Assembly: GCF_000196615.1 (NCBI RefSeq)
Contig: NC_014305.1
Coordinates: 62,001-126,000 of the forward strand
Direction of reading: 5' to 3'
DNA: 64,000 bases
From: Erwinia billingiae Eb661
Lineage (GTDB): Bacteria > Pseudomonadota > Gammaproteobacteria > Enterobacterales > Enterobacteriaceae
How positions within the stretch are numbered: position 1 is the stretch's first letter; each line of letters opens with the position of its first letter. The translations under genes and the position numbers were made by a program. Below are positions 55,392-63,470 of the stretch, in pieces. The notes below the pieces were generated by a model. That model was not told the DNA's origin, searched no databases, and saw only the letters and a program-made list of their open reading frames with translations.

Positions 55392-56414
55392 TTACTCATT
55401 TACTGTATTAACGCCTCTCGCGGGTCGCCGACGCATAGCGCCCGGTGGATATCCATTGATGCGCTTAAAAGCTCTGCTAAACGCTGCCTGTGAGGCATAG
55501 CCAAGGCGTAGAGCAACGGTGTCAATTGAAATCTTATCGTGAATAATCCAGTGACCTGCGATGCGCATTCGCACCTCCCTTGCATAGCGCAGGGGAGGTA
55601 TACCGATGATTGATTTGAAGCGTTCAGCAAAAACAGAACGTGACACATGCGACTGTGCTGCAAGTTCAGCAACAGACCACTCCCGACCCGTATCGCGATG
55701 AATGGCCAGAATTGCACGGGCGAGTCGTGGATCACGTAACGCAGCGATCAGGCCAGCTGCGTTCTCGCTGCCGTTTTCGATCCATCCACGCACAATCATG
55801 GCAGCCGCCACTTCTGCGAGGCGGGCCAGAATGCCCGCGAAGCCAGCGCGTCCGGAACAGATTTCAAATTTCATCGCGCCCAGAATGGGAACCAGCCCCG
55901 GATAGATCTGTTCATTTGCCTCAACCACTATGGCTTGCGGCATCAGTTTACCAAGACCCTGCATTCCACCGAGATCGAACTCCATACAGCCATAAAACAG
56001 AACCGTGCTGGGTGTCGGATGCGAACTCGGGCAAGTATCGATTCCGCTGACGGCCTCGCCTAAAGGAGCAGAGCCTAACGTGTCGATATGTTGAAATGAA
56101 CAGCTGACATCCGATATAAGCTGGTGATCCTCACCCTGCGGCATGAATACCATGCTGCCGGCTTTCAGTTCGTGCAATGTACCATCGTGTGTGCGAAGCA
56201 GAGCAGTACCCACAGCGATGTAATGAAAATAGGCATGGCCCGGCCTATTGCTAAAACCGACGCCAAACTCAGAGCCAGTCTGTAAACGGCGATACTGCAC
56301 GCCACGCAGGCGCATTTCCAGCAGCAATTCACTGATGAGCTCGGATGTAAGGGCAAAATGTCTGTTCACATGCATAATCGGAGTTTCGGGTAAAAAATCA
56401 GGATGTAGCATCAT
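55392..56414 (-). CDS. AraC-family regulator with N-terminal cupin-like domain
   Basis: A 340-residue regulator. The N-terminal cupin-like AraC ligand domain (about 20-205) has 'HYIAVGTALLRTHDGTLHELKAGSMVFMPQGEDHQL'. The C-terminal domain (about 225-335) has 'WSVAELAAQSHVSRSVFAERFKSIIGIPPLRYAREVRM' and SQAAFSRAFKRINGYPPGAMRR. It faces the MFS efflux gene across 62 bases and probably regulates it. The ligand is unknown. Confidence 0.9.
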   Translation of the reverse strand: MMLHPDFLPETPIMHVNRHFALTSELISELLLEMRLRGVQYRRLQTGSEFGVGFSNRPGHAYFHYIAVGTALLRTHDGTLHELKAGSMVFMPQGEDHQLISDVSCSFQHIDTLGSAPLGEAVSGIDTCPSSHPTPSTVLFYGCMEFDLGGMQGLGKLMPQAIVVEANEQIYPGLVPILGAMKFEICSGRAGFAGILARLAEVAAAMIVRGWIENGSENAAGLIAALRDPRLARAILAIHRDTGREWSVAELAAQSHVSRSVFAERFKSIIGIPPLRYAREVRMRIAGHWIIHDKISIDTVALRLGYASQAAFSRAFKRINGYPPGAMRRRPARGVNTVNE

Positions 56415-56476
56415 AGATCGTCCAGCGACTCAACTCTAGACTAGGCGTTATAATTTTTCTCCAGGTAGAGTGTGTT

Positions 56477-57679
56477 ATGAGAAATGAAGCAACTGAAGCT
56501 GTATCCGCTAGTTTGAATAGTTCGGAACCCAAAGAATCCGCATGGATGGCCGTTATTTCACTGACTATGGGTGTGTTTGGCTTGCTGACTGCAGAATATC
56601 TTCCTGCCAGCCTGTTGACCCCCATGGCTGCCGATCTCGGTGTGACAGAAGCTCTAGCTGGTCAGGCTGTGACGGTAACGGCTGTGGTGGCCCTGTTTGC
56701 TGGTCTGATGGTTCCCCGCCTGACGCGTAATTATGATCGTCGAAATGTTTTGCTTGGTTTTACCGTGCTGATGATTGCCTCCAACCTGCTGGTCGCACTT
56801 TCATCCAGTCTGGCTGTTCTGTTAGTCATGCGCATTTTGCTGGGCATCGCGCTGGGAGGCTTCTGGAGTATGGCTGCTGCCGTCGCTATGCGGCTGGTCC
56901 CTGCTAAAAGTGTCCCGCGCGCTCTCTCCATTATTTTTAGCGGTATTGCTGTCGGTACCGTGGTTTCGATCCCGCTGGGGAGCTATTTGGGTGGGCTTTA
57001 TGGCTGGCGTAGTGCTTTTATCGCTGCAACCGCAGTAGGCGTGCTGACACTGATTTTTCAGCTGTTTACCCTTCCTGGAATGGCTCCGCGTAGAATGATG
57101 ATAACAGCCTCTGTCATGGATTTACTCCGTCGCCCAGGCATTGCGATGGGAATGACGGGGTGTGTGATTGCCCATACCGGTCAGTATGCGCTGTTTACCT
57201 ATATTCGTCCGGCTCTCGAAAATATTGCCCAACTTGATGTGGATCGTTTGTCTTTGATACTGCTTGGATTTGGCATCGCTAATTTTATCGGTACGCTGCT
57301 AACCGGGTGGCTGATGGAGAGAAGCCTGCGTCTCACACTGATACTCATGCCAGCGCTTGTCGGTTTCGCGGCATTAAGCATGATTTTGCTGCCACTAGAG
57401 GAAAAAGGATTGGTGTTGTTCGTCGCGTTGTGGGGGATGGCATTTGGTGGCGTACCCGTTGCGTGGTCAAATTGGGTAGCGCGTTACGTTCCCGATCAGG
57501 CTGAAACCGCTGGCGGCATGGTAGTCGCAGCAGTTCAGTCCTCAATTGCGGCGGGTGCTGCGTTGGGAGGATTACTCTTTGGTATCAGCGGCGTAACAGG
57601 TGTTTTCATCACCGCTGGTTGCATAATGTTTTTTGCCACGCTCGTTATTGGACTAAAGGTGAGGGTCGCTCTGACCTGA
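56477..57679 (+). CDS. MFS efflux transporter, NepI-like
   Basis: A 400-residue major-facilitator protein with 12 hydrophobic segments. It resembles E. coli NepI (purine ribonucleoside efflux), including 'EYLPASLLTPMAADLGV', 'GQAVTVTAVVALFAGL', 'ALGGFWSMAAA' and 'AMRLVPAKSVPRALSIIF'. It belongs to the drug:H+ antiporter DHA1 group, so the substrate may be nucleosides or a toxic compound. The divergent AraC-type gene is its likely regulator. Confidence 0.85.
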   Translation: MRNEATEAVSASLNSSEPKESAWMAVISLTMGVFGLLTAEYLPASLLTPMAADLGVTEALAGQAVTVTAVVALFAGLMVPRLTRNYDRRNVLLGFTVLMIASNLLVALSSSLAVLLVMRILLGIALGGFWSMAAAVAMRLVPAKSVPRALSIIFSGIAVGTVVSIPLGSYLGGLYGWRSAFIAATAVGVLTLIFQLFTLPGMAPRRMMITASVMDLLRRPGIAMGMTGCVIAHTGQYALFTYIRPALENIAQLDVDRLSLILLGFGIANFIGTLLTGWLMERSLRLTLILMPALVGFAALSMILLPLEEKGLVLFVALWGMAFGGVPVAWSNWVARYVPDQAETAGGMVVAAVQSSIAAGAALGGLLFGISGVTGVFITAGCIMFFATLVIGLKVRVALT

Positions 57680-58002
57680 CCACTTCCCCTGTAAGAAAGT
57701 TTCAATGAAGGCCAGCTGAACCAGGTGGCTGGCCTGAAAAAAACAGCGAGATTTCCTCCTCCTTTTCCGCTCTATTTGTTATCCGCTAGTCGTTGTCAGC
57801 AGATCTTCAGCGTCAAGTGTTTGTCTGCTGTGTGCCAGAAGCGGACATATGTCTGGCCTCTATGAGTGCGTGGTTCTCCCCCCATTTCAGTCGTCCAGAC
57901 AAGCAAAATCGAATGAACGCTGTTGATAATCAGTGAGGAGGTGGCGGCGGCCATGAACTTCCAGCCGCCTCTTTAAGTAGCTTATCGTTGGTTGGGTTGC
58001 CG
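57680..58002. other. Noncoding stretch between converging genes
   Basis: About 320 bases between the MFS and monooxygenase genes, which converge. An eight-base-pair hairpin AGGCCAGC/GCTGGCCT lies at 57709-57735 followed by A residues, a weak bidirectional terminator candidate. Nothing else is seen. Confidence 0.35.
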
Positions 58003-59181
58003 TTAATTCGTGCCGCGTTGGTATTCGCCGTGCAGGCGCGCTGCTGCAGGGGAGGCAAAGAGATTATTCAGACGGGAGCGTGCCGTCATCTGGCGGAATG
58101 TACCTTGCTGGGCCGGATTGCTGGCATCATGCATTGTGTCTGTCATCCAGACTGCAAAATCCTGATAGTTCCAGATGCGTGGCAGGCAAGTATCGGTGTA
58201 GCTATCGAGGGTTCTCCTGTCCTGATTGCGCACGGCGTCCAACAGGGCCTGTGCAAGAACATCCACATCGTAAAGTGCCATGTTCATGCCCTTTGCACTG
58301 GCAGGCGGCACCATATGGGCCGCATCGCCGGCGAGGAAAAGATTGCCATACTGCATTGGTGCATAGACGACGGACCGTAACGGCACGAAGTCGATATTGT
58401 GCACCACGGCATTCTGGATAGTGTCATCGTTCAGGCGGACGCGAATTTCGTCCCAGATGCGTTTCTCTGGCCAGTCCTCGGCAGTGTCGGTCAATGCGCA
58501 TTGCAGATAATAGCGACTGCGCTGCGGCCCGCGCGGCAACTGGCCGACAAAGCCGTGATCGCTGACAGCCATGATCGGATCACCTGTCACCGGGGCCTCA
58601 ACCAATGCGGCCATCCAGGCATAGCCGAACTCATGAACATACCGGGTCAAAATTCCATCGGGAATGGATGCTCGGCTGACGCCACGATCGGCATCGCACC
58701 CGACGATAAAGTCGCATGCTATCTCGTGATGGCCGCCGGCGTCGGAATAGGCCACTGAGGGGCGGCGGTCCGCCTCATTGGTGATCACCACGTCGGCGAC
58801 CTCGAAGCGCACATCGCCCGCCATGGCGTCGATCAATTCCCGCAACAGGTTGTTGACCAGCATTTGCTGAGTGCAGAACCGGCTCTGCGCGTCTCCCTCG
58901 GCACCGATATCAAAAATGCGGCCAACGCCATTGACGCGATAATCGATTGTCTGGGCGACGGGGCCAGCAAGGAGTTTGTCGGCCAGTCCCCAGCGCTCGA
59001 ACATCTCCACCCCGCGCGCCTCGACAACTCCTGCTCTCTGGCGAACCTCGACATAAGTGCGATTGCGCCGCTCCAGTACCACGCAGGGTACGCCGGATTT
59101 CTGCAGAAATGTTGCCAGCGTCAGACCAGCCACCCCCGCCCCGATAATGGCAACCTTCGTTTCTTCGTAACTTATAGTCAT
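58003..59181 (-). CDS. PobA-like FAD-dependent aromatic monooxygenase
   Basis: A 392-residue flavoprotein hydroxylase close in length and pattern to 4-hydroxybenzoate 3-monooxygenase (394 residues). FAD motifs are IIGAGVAGLTLA near the N-terminus and 'LFLAGDAAHMVPPASAKGMN' near 285. A DG/CDA-type loop with IVGCDADRGVSR lies between them, and SRYYLQCALTD is kept. The C-terminal segment that in PobA holds Tyr385 reads NNLFASPAA, so that Tyr is absent and the substrate may not be 4-hydroxybenzoate. NADPH- and O2-dependent ring hydroxylation is expected. A TetR gene is divergent. Confidence 0.85.
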   Translation of the reverse strand: MTISYEETKVAIIGAGVAGLTLATFLQKSGVPCVVLERRNRTYVEVRQRAGVVEARGVEMFERWGLADKLLAGPVAQTIDYRVNGVGRIFDIGAEGDAQSRFCTQQMLVNNLLRELIDAMAGDVRFEVADVVITNEADRRPSVAYSDAGGHHEIACDFIVGCDADRGVSRASIPDGILTRYVHEFGYAWMAALVEAPVTGDPIMAVSDHGFVGQLPRGPQRSRYYLQCALTDTAEDWPEKRIWDEIRVRLNDDTIQNAVVHNIDFVPLRSVVYAPMQYGNLFLAGDAAHMVPPASAKGMNMALYDVDVLAQALLDAVRNQDRRTLDSYTDTCLPRIWNYQDFAVWMTDTMHDASNPAQQGTFRQMTARSRLNNLFASPAAARLHGEYQRGTN

Positions 59182-59278
59182 GTTTCTTCCTTCAATCGTT
59201 TCACATTGAAATTCATGAAGTTAAAAATATAATCTTTTAGTTACATTCGGTAGTCACATACGCTGGCAGAGGTTTTGA

Positions 59279-59896
59279 ATGCGAAAGAAGATCGATATCT
59301 CCTTGAAAAAAGAAGCGAAACAACAGCGAGCGATCGCAACAGTTGCGGCCATCGTCGAGGCCGCTACTTACATTTTGCGGAAAGAGGGACCCGCCGGTTT
59401 TACGGCTAACAAGGTCGCAGAGAAAGCCGGAGTGAATATATCTTCTTTCTATCAGTATTTTCCAAATAAGGAGGCGCTGCTCTTTCACATCACCAAGCTG
59501 AACTGGGAGCGGCAGTTGCGGCAACTCACGCCCATCCTCATCCAGACTGGCCCCGAACATTCTCGCAAGTTGCGCGATTTCATTCGCGAGTTCTTCGTAA
59601 TCGAAGCAGCCGAGGCGGACCTACGACAGGCTCTGAGGATCGCATCGATTGACCTGAGAGAGACCGACGAATTTAAGGCGCTGATCTCCAAAGGAGCCGA
59701 TCTGACCAGAACCTTTATCGAAGCCGCAGTAGGCTTGCCGGATAAGAGCGACCTCGATTTCACTGTGAACTTTATCGTGCTGCTCGTGACCAGCTTTGCC
59801 GAAAGGTCTACGAATGAGGGATTTACAGGAGCCGAACTCATTCGTCAGGCCGATCTGCTGACCGACATTTTGGTCGGGCATTTTAAGATCGCCTGA
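59279..59896 (+). CDS. TetR-family regulator
   Basis: A 205-residue repressor. The N-terminal helix-turn-helix is 'GPAGFTANKVAEKAGVNISSFYQYFPNKEALLFHI' (about 38-72). The remaining helices form the ligand-binding part. It starts 97 bases from the divergent PobA-like gene and very probably represses it until an aromatic inducer binds. A good AGAGG ribosome site supports the start. Confidence 0.92.
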   Translation: MRKKIDISLKKEAKQQRAIATVAAIVEAATYILRKEGPAGFTANKVAEKAGVNISSFYQYFPNKEALLFHITKLNWERQLRQLTPILIQTGPEHSRKLRDFIREFFVIEAAEADLRQALRIASIDLRETDEFKALISKGADLTRTFIEAAVGLPDKSDLDFTVNFIVLLVTSFAERSTNEGFTGAELIRQADLLTDILVGHFKIA

Positions 59897-60140
59897 ACAA
59901 AAAGATGTAAAAAAAGCTTGTGACGCGGTACACATCCCCAAAAGCCGAGATTTCACGTCCGACTTCTTTGACTAGCAAAGTTTGCTTAGTGTGACTTCCG
60001 CTTCTCGCTCAAAGCTGCCTTTCTGGCCTTATCAAACATTTCTGATTTCTGTTGAAGATGACACCATTTCGAAAAGTTCCCGGGATTAAATGCCCACGGA
60101 TGCTCAACGGGCCCCGGGTATCCAACGCCACAATAAAGGT
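59897..60140. other. Noncoding stretch before the leading region
   Basis: About 240 bases in which composition changes from moderate to GC-rich at the border of the leading-region block. No gene. Confidence 0.4.
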
Positions 60141-60374
60141 TGTCGCTTCGCTCCGCTGCTGAGCCGTCGTCCGTCCGCTGGCCGGTCGCCGGCACCTGTA
60201 AGTGCCGTGCCCTCACTGTAGCCGGGCCGCTTCGCCTGCAAGGGTTCACTTCGTCTCCATCCTCGCCCGTTCCCCACCGTACGCGGGACGTTCAGTCCGC
60301 TCCGGTGGCGCGTGCGGCCTGCGGTGTCGCCCCTGCCTGCTCCGCTTTACGCCCGTCTGTGTGGAGGTCACGGC
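60141..60374 (+). repeat. Long GC-rich noncoding repeat A, upstream of the DNA methylase
   Basis: Shares several blocks in the same order with 61825-62085: TGTCGCTTCGCTC, CTGCTGA, AGCCGGGCCGCT, TGCGGCCTGCGGTG and CGCCCGTCT, and ends with GTCACGGC. It precedes an anti-defence-type gene at the same distance as its partner. In F-like leading regions such noncoding repeats can fold as single strands and act as promoters (Frpo/ssi type). That role is inferred. Confidence 0.7.
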
Positions 60375-60411
60375 ACCAGAGGGGTGTCCCCATCAGCAGA
60401 GGAGTGTGCAT

Positions 60412-61092
60412 ATGTCCCGTTTCATCCAGGGTGACTGTATTCAGATTATGTCCGGCTTTCCGGACAGGGCCGTTGATTTCATTTTGACCGATCCACCGTA
60501 CCTGGTCGGATTCCGCGACCGTTCCGGGCGCACCATTGCCGGCGACAAAACCGACGAGTGGCTGCAACCCGCCTGCCATGAGATGTACCGCGTGCTTAAA
60601 AACGATTCCCTGATGGTCAGTTTTTACGGCTGGAACCGGGCTGACCGCTTTATCAGCGCCTGGACCGCCGCCGGCTTTCGCATCGTCGGACACTTTGTGT
60701 TTACCAAGACCTACGCCTCTAAATCCGCCTACGTTGGCTACACGCATGAGTGCGCCTACGTGCTGGCAAAGGGCCGTCCGCGCCTGCCGGAAAAGCCGCT
60801 GCCGGATGTGCAGGGCTGGAAGTACACCGGCAACCGACATCATCCGACCGAAAAACCCGTCACCAGCCTGCAACCCCTGATCGAGTCCTTCACACATCCG
60901 GGCGCTATCGTACTCGATCCCTTTGCAGGTTCCGGCTCATCCTGCGTCGCGGCGCTCCAGTCCGGGCGCCGGTACATTGGTATCGAGCTGATGGAAAAAT
61001 ACCATCGTGCCGGTCAGCAACGCCTTGCCGCCGTGCAGCGTTCCATGCTGCAACCTGCCGCCAACGGCGACTGGCTGCCGGAGGCCGCGTAA
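60412..61092 (+). CDS. DNA (adenine-N6) methyltransferase, plasmid leading-region type
   Basis: A 226-residue methyltransferase of the beta type. The catalytic motif DPPY (TDPPYLVG, about residues 24-28) comes first and the S-adenosylmethionine motif FAGSG (DPFAGSGSS, about 167-175) near the end. The start is MSRFIQGD after AGAGGAG, well spaced. It is a solitary methylase with no restriction partner, as often found next to KlcA/ArdB genes in conjugative plasmids, where it may protect incoming DNA. Its target sequence is unknown. Confidence 0.93.
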   Translation: MSRFIQGDCIQIMSGFPDRAVDFILTDPPYLVGFRDRSGRTIAGDKTDEWLQPACHEMYRVLKNDSLMVSFYGWNRADRFISAWTAAGFRIVGHFVFTKTYASKSAYVGYTHECAYVLAKGRPRLPEKPLPDVQGWKYTGNRHHPTEKPVTSLQPLIESFTHPGAIVLDPFAGSGSSCVAALQSGRRYIGIELMEKYHRAGQQRLAAVQRSMLQPAANGDWLPEAA

Positions 61093-61310
61093 TGAACTAT
61101 GCCGGATATGAAGAACTCCGCGCCGACGTGGCGGCGCTTTCAAATGAAATGTGTGATTTGCGGACCCGGCTGAACGGGCTGGAATCGGGCTGGCGATGGG
61201 ATTCCGACTCTGCCCGAACGGCTGGCGCGGCAGACGGTATGCCGCATCAACGCGCTGTTTCTTGAAGCCTACAAAGAAGTGCTGGCGCTGGACGCCGCCT
61301 TTCAGGACTG
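61092..61310 (+). pseudogene. Small leading-region gene, frameshifted
   Basis: The ATG overlaps the methylase stop by one base. The frame reads MNYAGYEELRADVAALSNEM, then CDLRTRLNGLE, and ends after 57 residues. The expected continuation (LPERLARQTVCRINALFLEAYK, then EVLALDAAFQD) is in a different frame, ending at a TGA near 61310. The switch point is the GGCTGGCGATGGG stretch near 61190-61202. The intact protein would be about 73 residues of unknown function. Confidence 0.65.
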
Positions 61311-61360
61311 ACCTCACGCGGCCGGGGAACCCCGGCCACAACAATACTGACGGAGTAAAC

Positions 61361-61771
61361 ATGATGTACGGAACCCGAAAAGAAGTGACCCGCCTGATAA
61401 AGCGCGCCTTTGGCGGTGAGGAAAAGCTGGCGCTGCTGGTCTGGACGGAACAGGACGTGATGGCGCAGGCGGAGGACATGACGGCGCAGGAGGCCGACGC
61501 GATTTTGTGTGCGATAGGTAACGCCGGACTGTACGGCCATATGGACGAGGGCATTTCGTCACGCACGGTGCGGGAACTGCTGGCCGGGCTGCGGTCAGGC
61601 CGCAAGACGGTGACACTGGACGCCGGCCTGCTGGCACGCGTGATGCGAACGGCCGAGCATGCCCTGAATGCTGAAGACGGCGCGGCCTGGGATGCAGGCG
61701 CAGGCACGCCGCCGGCGGTCCGCGACGGGCTGGCCGATATTGCCCGCGTCCGGGCGCTGCTGGCCGCCTGA
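61361..61771 (+). CDS. DUF1380 family protein (first copy)
   Basis: A 136-residue protein starting MMYGTRKEVTRLIKRAFGGEEK after CGGAG. It has 'LALLVWTEQDVMAQAEDMTAQEADAIL' and a C-terminal 'LLARVMRTAEHAL' helix. This is the DUF1380 pattern of F-type leading regions. Function is unknown. A second, diverged member is at 62593-63003. Confidence 0.88.
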   Translation: MMYGTRKEVTRLIKRAFGGEEKLALLVWTEQDVMAQAEDMTAQEADAILCAIGNAGLYGHMDEGISSRTVRELLAGLRSGRKTVTLDAGLLARVMRTAEHALNAEDGAAWDAGAGTPPAVRDGLADIARVRALLAA

Positions 61772-61824
61772 CGGAAGACTCACGCCGCCCCGCGCGGCGT
61801 GAGGGTTGAGATCAGAAATGATGA

Positions 61825-62085
61825 TGTCGCTTCGCTCAGCTGCTGACCGGCTCCTGTCTGACGCCAGGAACCTTGTGGAAGTAAACTCTGCCGGCCACGT
61901 CGTTGTGAGGGCTCACGCCGTGCCCGAACCTTAGCCGGGCCGCTGCGCTCGCAAGAGTACGCTTCGCCGTCTCCTCACCCGTTCGCAGCCTTGACGGGCA
62001 TTCAGCCCGCAAAGGCTTTGCGCTGCGGCCTGCGGTGACGCTCCTGCGCTCTCCACTTTTCGCCCGTCTCTGGTGTGGTCACGGC
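61825..62085 (+). repeat. Long GC-rich noncoding repeat B, upstream of klcA
   Basis: Partner of repeat A (60141-60374), with the same ordered blocks and a similar position just before a leading-region gene. About 260 bases with no gene. Confidence 0.7.
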
Positions 62086-62125
62086 GCAAGCCCGCGCTGA
62101 TAACCCTGTTAATACCGGAGAAGCT

Positions 62126-62551
62126 ATGAACACACAGACCCCTGCCGCCTTCCACGTCGATCGCTACGTGAAGATGCGCTTTCTTCCGATGCTGTTTTCC
62201 CACGATTACGTGCGCGCGGAGCACAACGTTTTTCTGTATGCCAGCCGTTTCCTGTCGGGGTATGACGGGTGCGAGTGGGAGTTTATCGTGCTGAAGAAAG
62301 GCGGGGGCTTCATGCAGCCGTGCGCGGCGGAGTGGCACTTTGTCAGTCCCGATAACGGCGCAGACCTGGCGCTGTCTGCCGAAGCGGCGGGGCTGGTGAT
62401 CACCGCGCTGGTGCTTAACCACCGCAGCTGGATGTACGACCGCCACGACGAGCCGGAACTCTGTGAGCACTACTGCCAGCGCTTTCGCCAGTTGCTGGCC
62501 TATGCCGAAACCCATTGTGAAGCGGCCGCGATTTTCCGCGCGCTGGACTGA
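62126..62551 (+). CDS. klcA: Antirestriction protein, KlcA/ArdB family
   Basis: A 141-residue protein starting MNTQTPAAFHVDRYVKMRFLP after GGAGAAG. It contains the family segments FLSGYDGCEWEFIVLKKGGGFM, GADLALSAEAAGLVITALVLNH and EPELCEHYCQRFRQLLAYAETH. KlcA/ArdB proteins block type I restriction without being DNA mimics and help the plasmid enter a new host. It sits between two DUF1380 genes. Confidence 0.93.
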   Translation: MNTQTPAAFHVDRYVKMRFLPMLFSHDYVRAEHNVFLYASRFLSGYDGCEWEFIVLKKGGGFMQPCAAEWHFVSPDNGADLALSAEAAGLVITALVLNHRSWMYDRHDEPELCEHYCQRFRQLLAYAETHCEAAAIFRALD

Positions 62552-62592
62552 CAACAGCGGGGCGGCGGTGCCGCCCCTAAAAGGAGAGGAAG

Positions 62593-63003
62593 ATGTACGG
62601 AACCGTAAACGAACTGGCTGCCAGGCTGCTGCGTGACTATCCCGCTGACGAGATGCTGACGCTGATTATCTGGTCCAGGGAGGATGTGCGCGACTTCGTC
62701 GCAGACCTGATGCTGACAGAAGAGGAAGCAGGGCGAATACTCGCAGACATCGACAACCTGCATGAAACCCACGAATGCGGCGTGGGGGAGGTCACCGTCA
62801 GAATAATGGCGGAAAATATGCGGGAGGAAGCAAGGGCGCTGCGGGACGTAACCGTCCCCGCGCACGCGCTGGAAAACGTGGTCAGACTGGCTGCTGAATT
62901 TCTGCGCATGGCAGAAATTGAGTGCGGCGAGGGGGCGGCGAAAAGGTTATACGAGCAGGGGCCTGATGCCGTGGCGAAAATCCGCAGGGCGCTGGAGGGA
63001 TAA
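62593..63003 (+). CDS. DUF1380 family protein (second copy)
   Basis: A 136-residue paralogue of the protein at 61361-61771, with the same length and layout: MYGTVNELAARLLRDY, LTLIIWSREDVRDFVADLMLTEEEAGRIL and VPAHALENVVRLAAEFL. It has a good AGGAGAGG ribosome site. Function is unknown. Confidence 0.9.
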   Translation: MYGTVNELAARLLRDYPADEMLTLIIWSREDVRDFVADLMLTEEEAGRILADIDNLHETHECGVGEVTVRIMAENMREEARALRDVTVPAHALENVVRLAAEFLRMAEIECGEGAAKRLYEQGPDAVAKIRRALEG

Positions 63004-63082
63004 GGTAAGGGGCAGGGAGGCCCCGGAGCACCTTCCGGCATCGAGAAAACCGGGCGCCGCGTGGCGCCCACGCCCTGAAAGG

Positions 63083-63099
63083 GTCCGCCTGCGGCGGAC
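63083..63099. terminator. GC-rich hairpin after DUF1380 gene
   Basis: A perfect seven-base-pair stem GTCCGCC/GGCGGAC with a three-base loop, 80 bases after the last leading-region gene. No T run follows, so termination is uncertain. Confidence 0.45.
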
Positions 63100-63470
63100 T
63101 AATCAGGCAGTGGCTAATTTAATGCAAGAAAGATGTTAATGTACCAAATTTATTTAGGTGTAATTTAAGTTAAAGTAAAAGGGTGAAGTATTTTATTTAG
63201 GCGTGTTGCTAATTGTTTTTTAATGGTTTGAATCCGTTAATTTGTAGATTTAATATATTTATATCTAATTTGATTTTGGGTTTTTATATCCTAATGCATT
63301 GATATATCGATTTGGTCAGTTTTATATGTGGGGTCATTGAATGTAGGGGTTTGTATTTAATCGTTATTTTGATGTGTTTTAGTTGATTTTTTTGGTGGAG
63401 AGGATATGTGATATTTTTTAATACTCCACTGGGCCCGCTGGAACCTAGGAAATGATTTCGTTAACTATGA
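63100..63470. other. AT-rich island between GC-rich segments
   Basis: About 370 bases of strongly AT-rich DNA within an otherwise GC-rich leading region. No gene can be supported. It may be a promoter, bend or DNA-entry-related segment. Confidence 0.5.

Noticed and set aside
60202..60411. Longer N-terminus for the DNA methylase
   Set aside because: The upstream part translates repeat A, which is shared with a noncoding segment before klcA. The start at 60412 has a well-spaced AGAGGAG.
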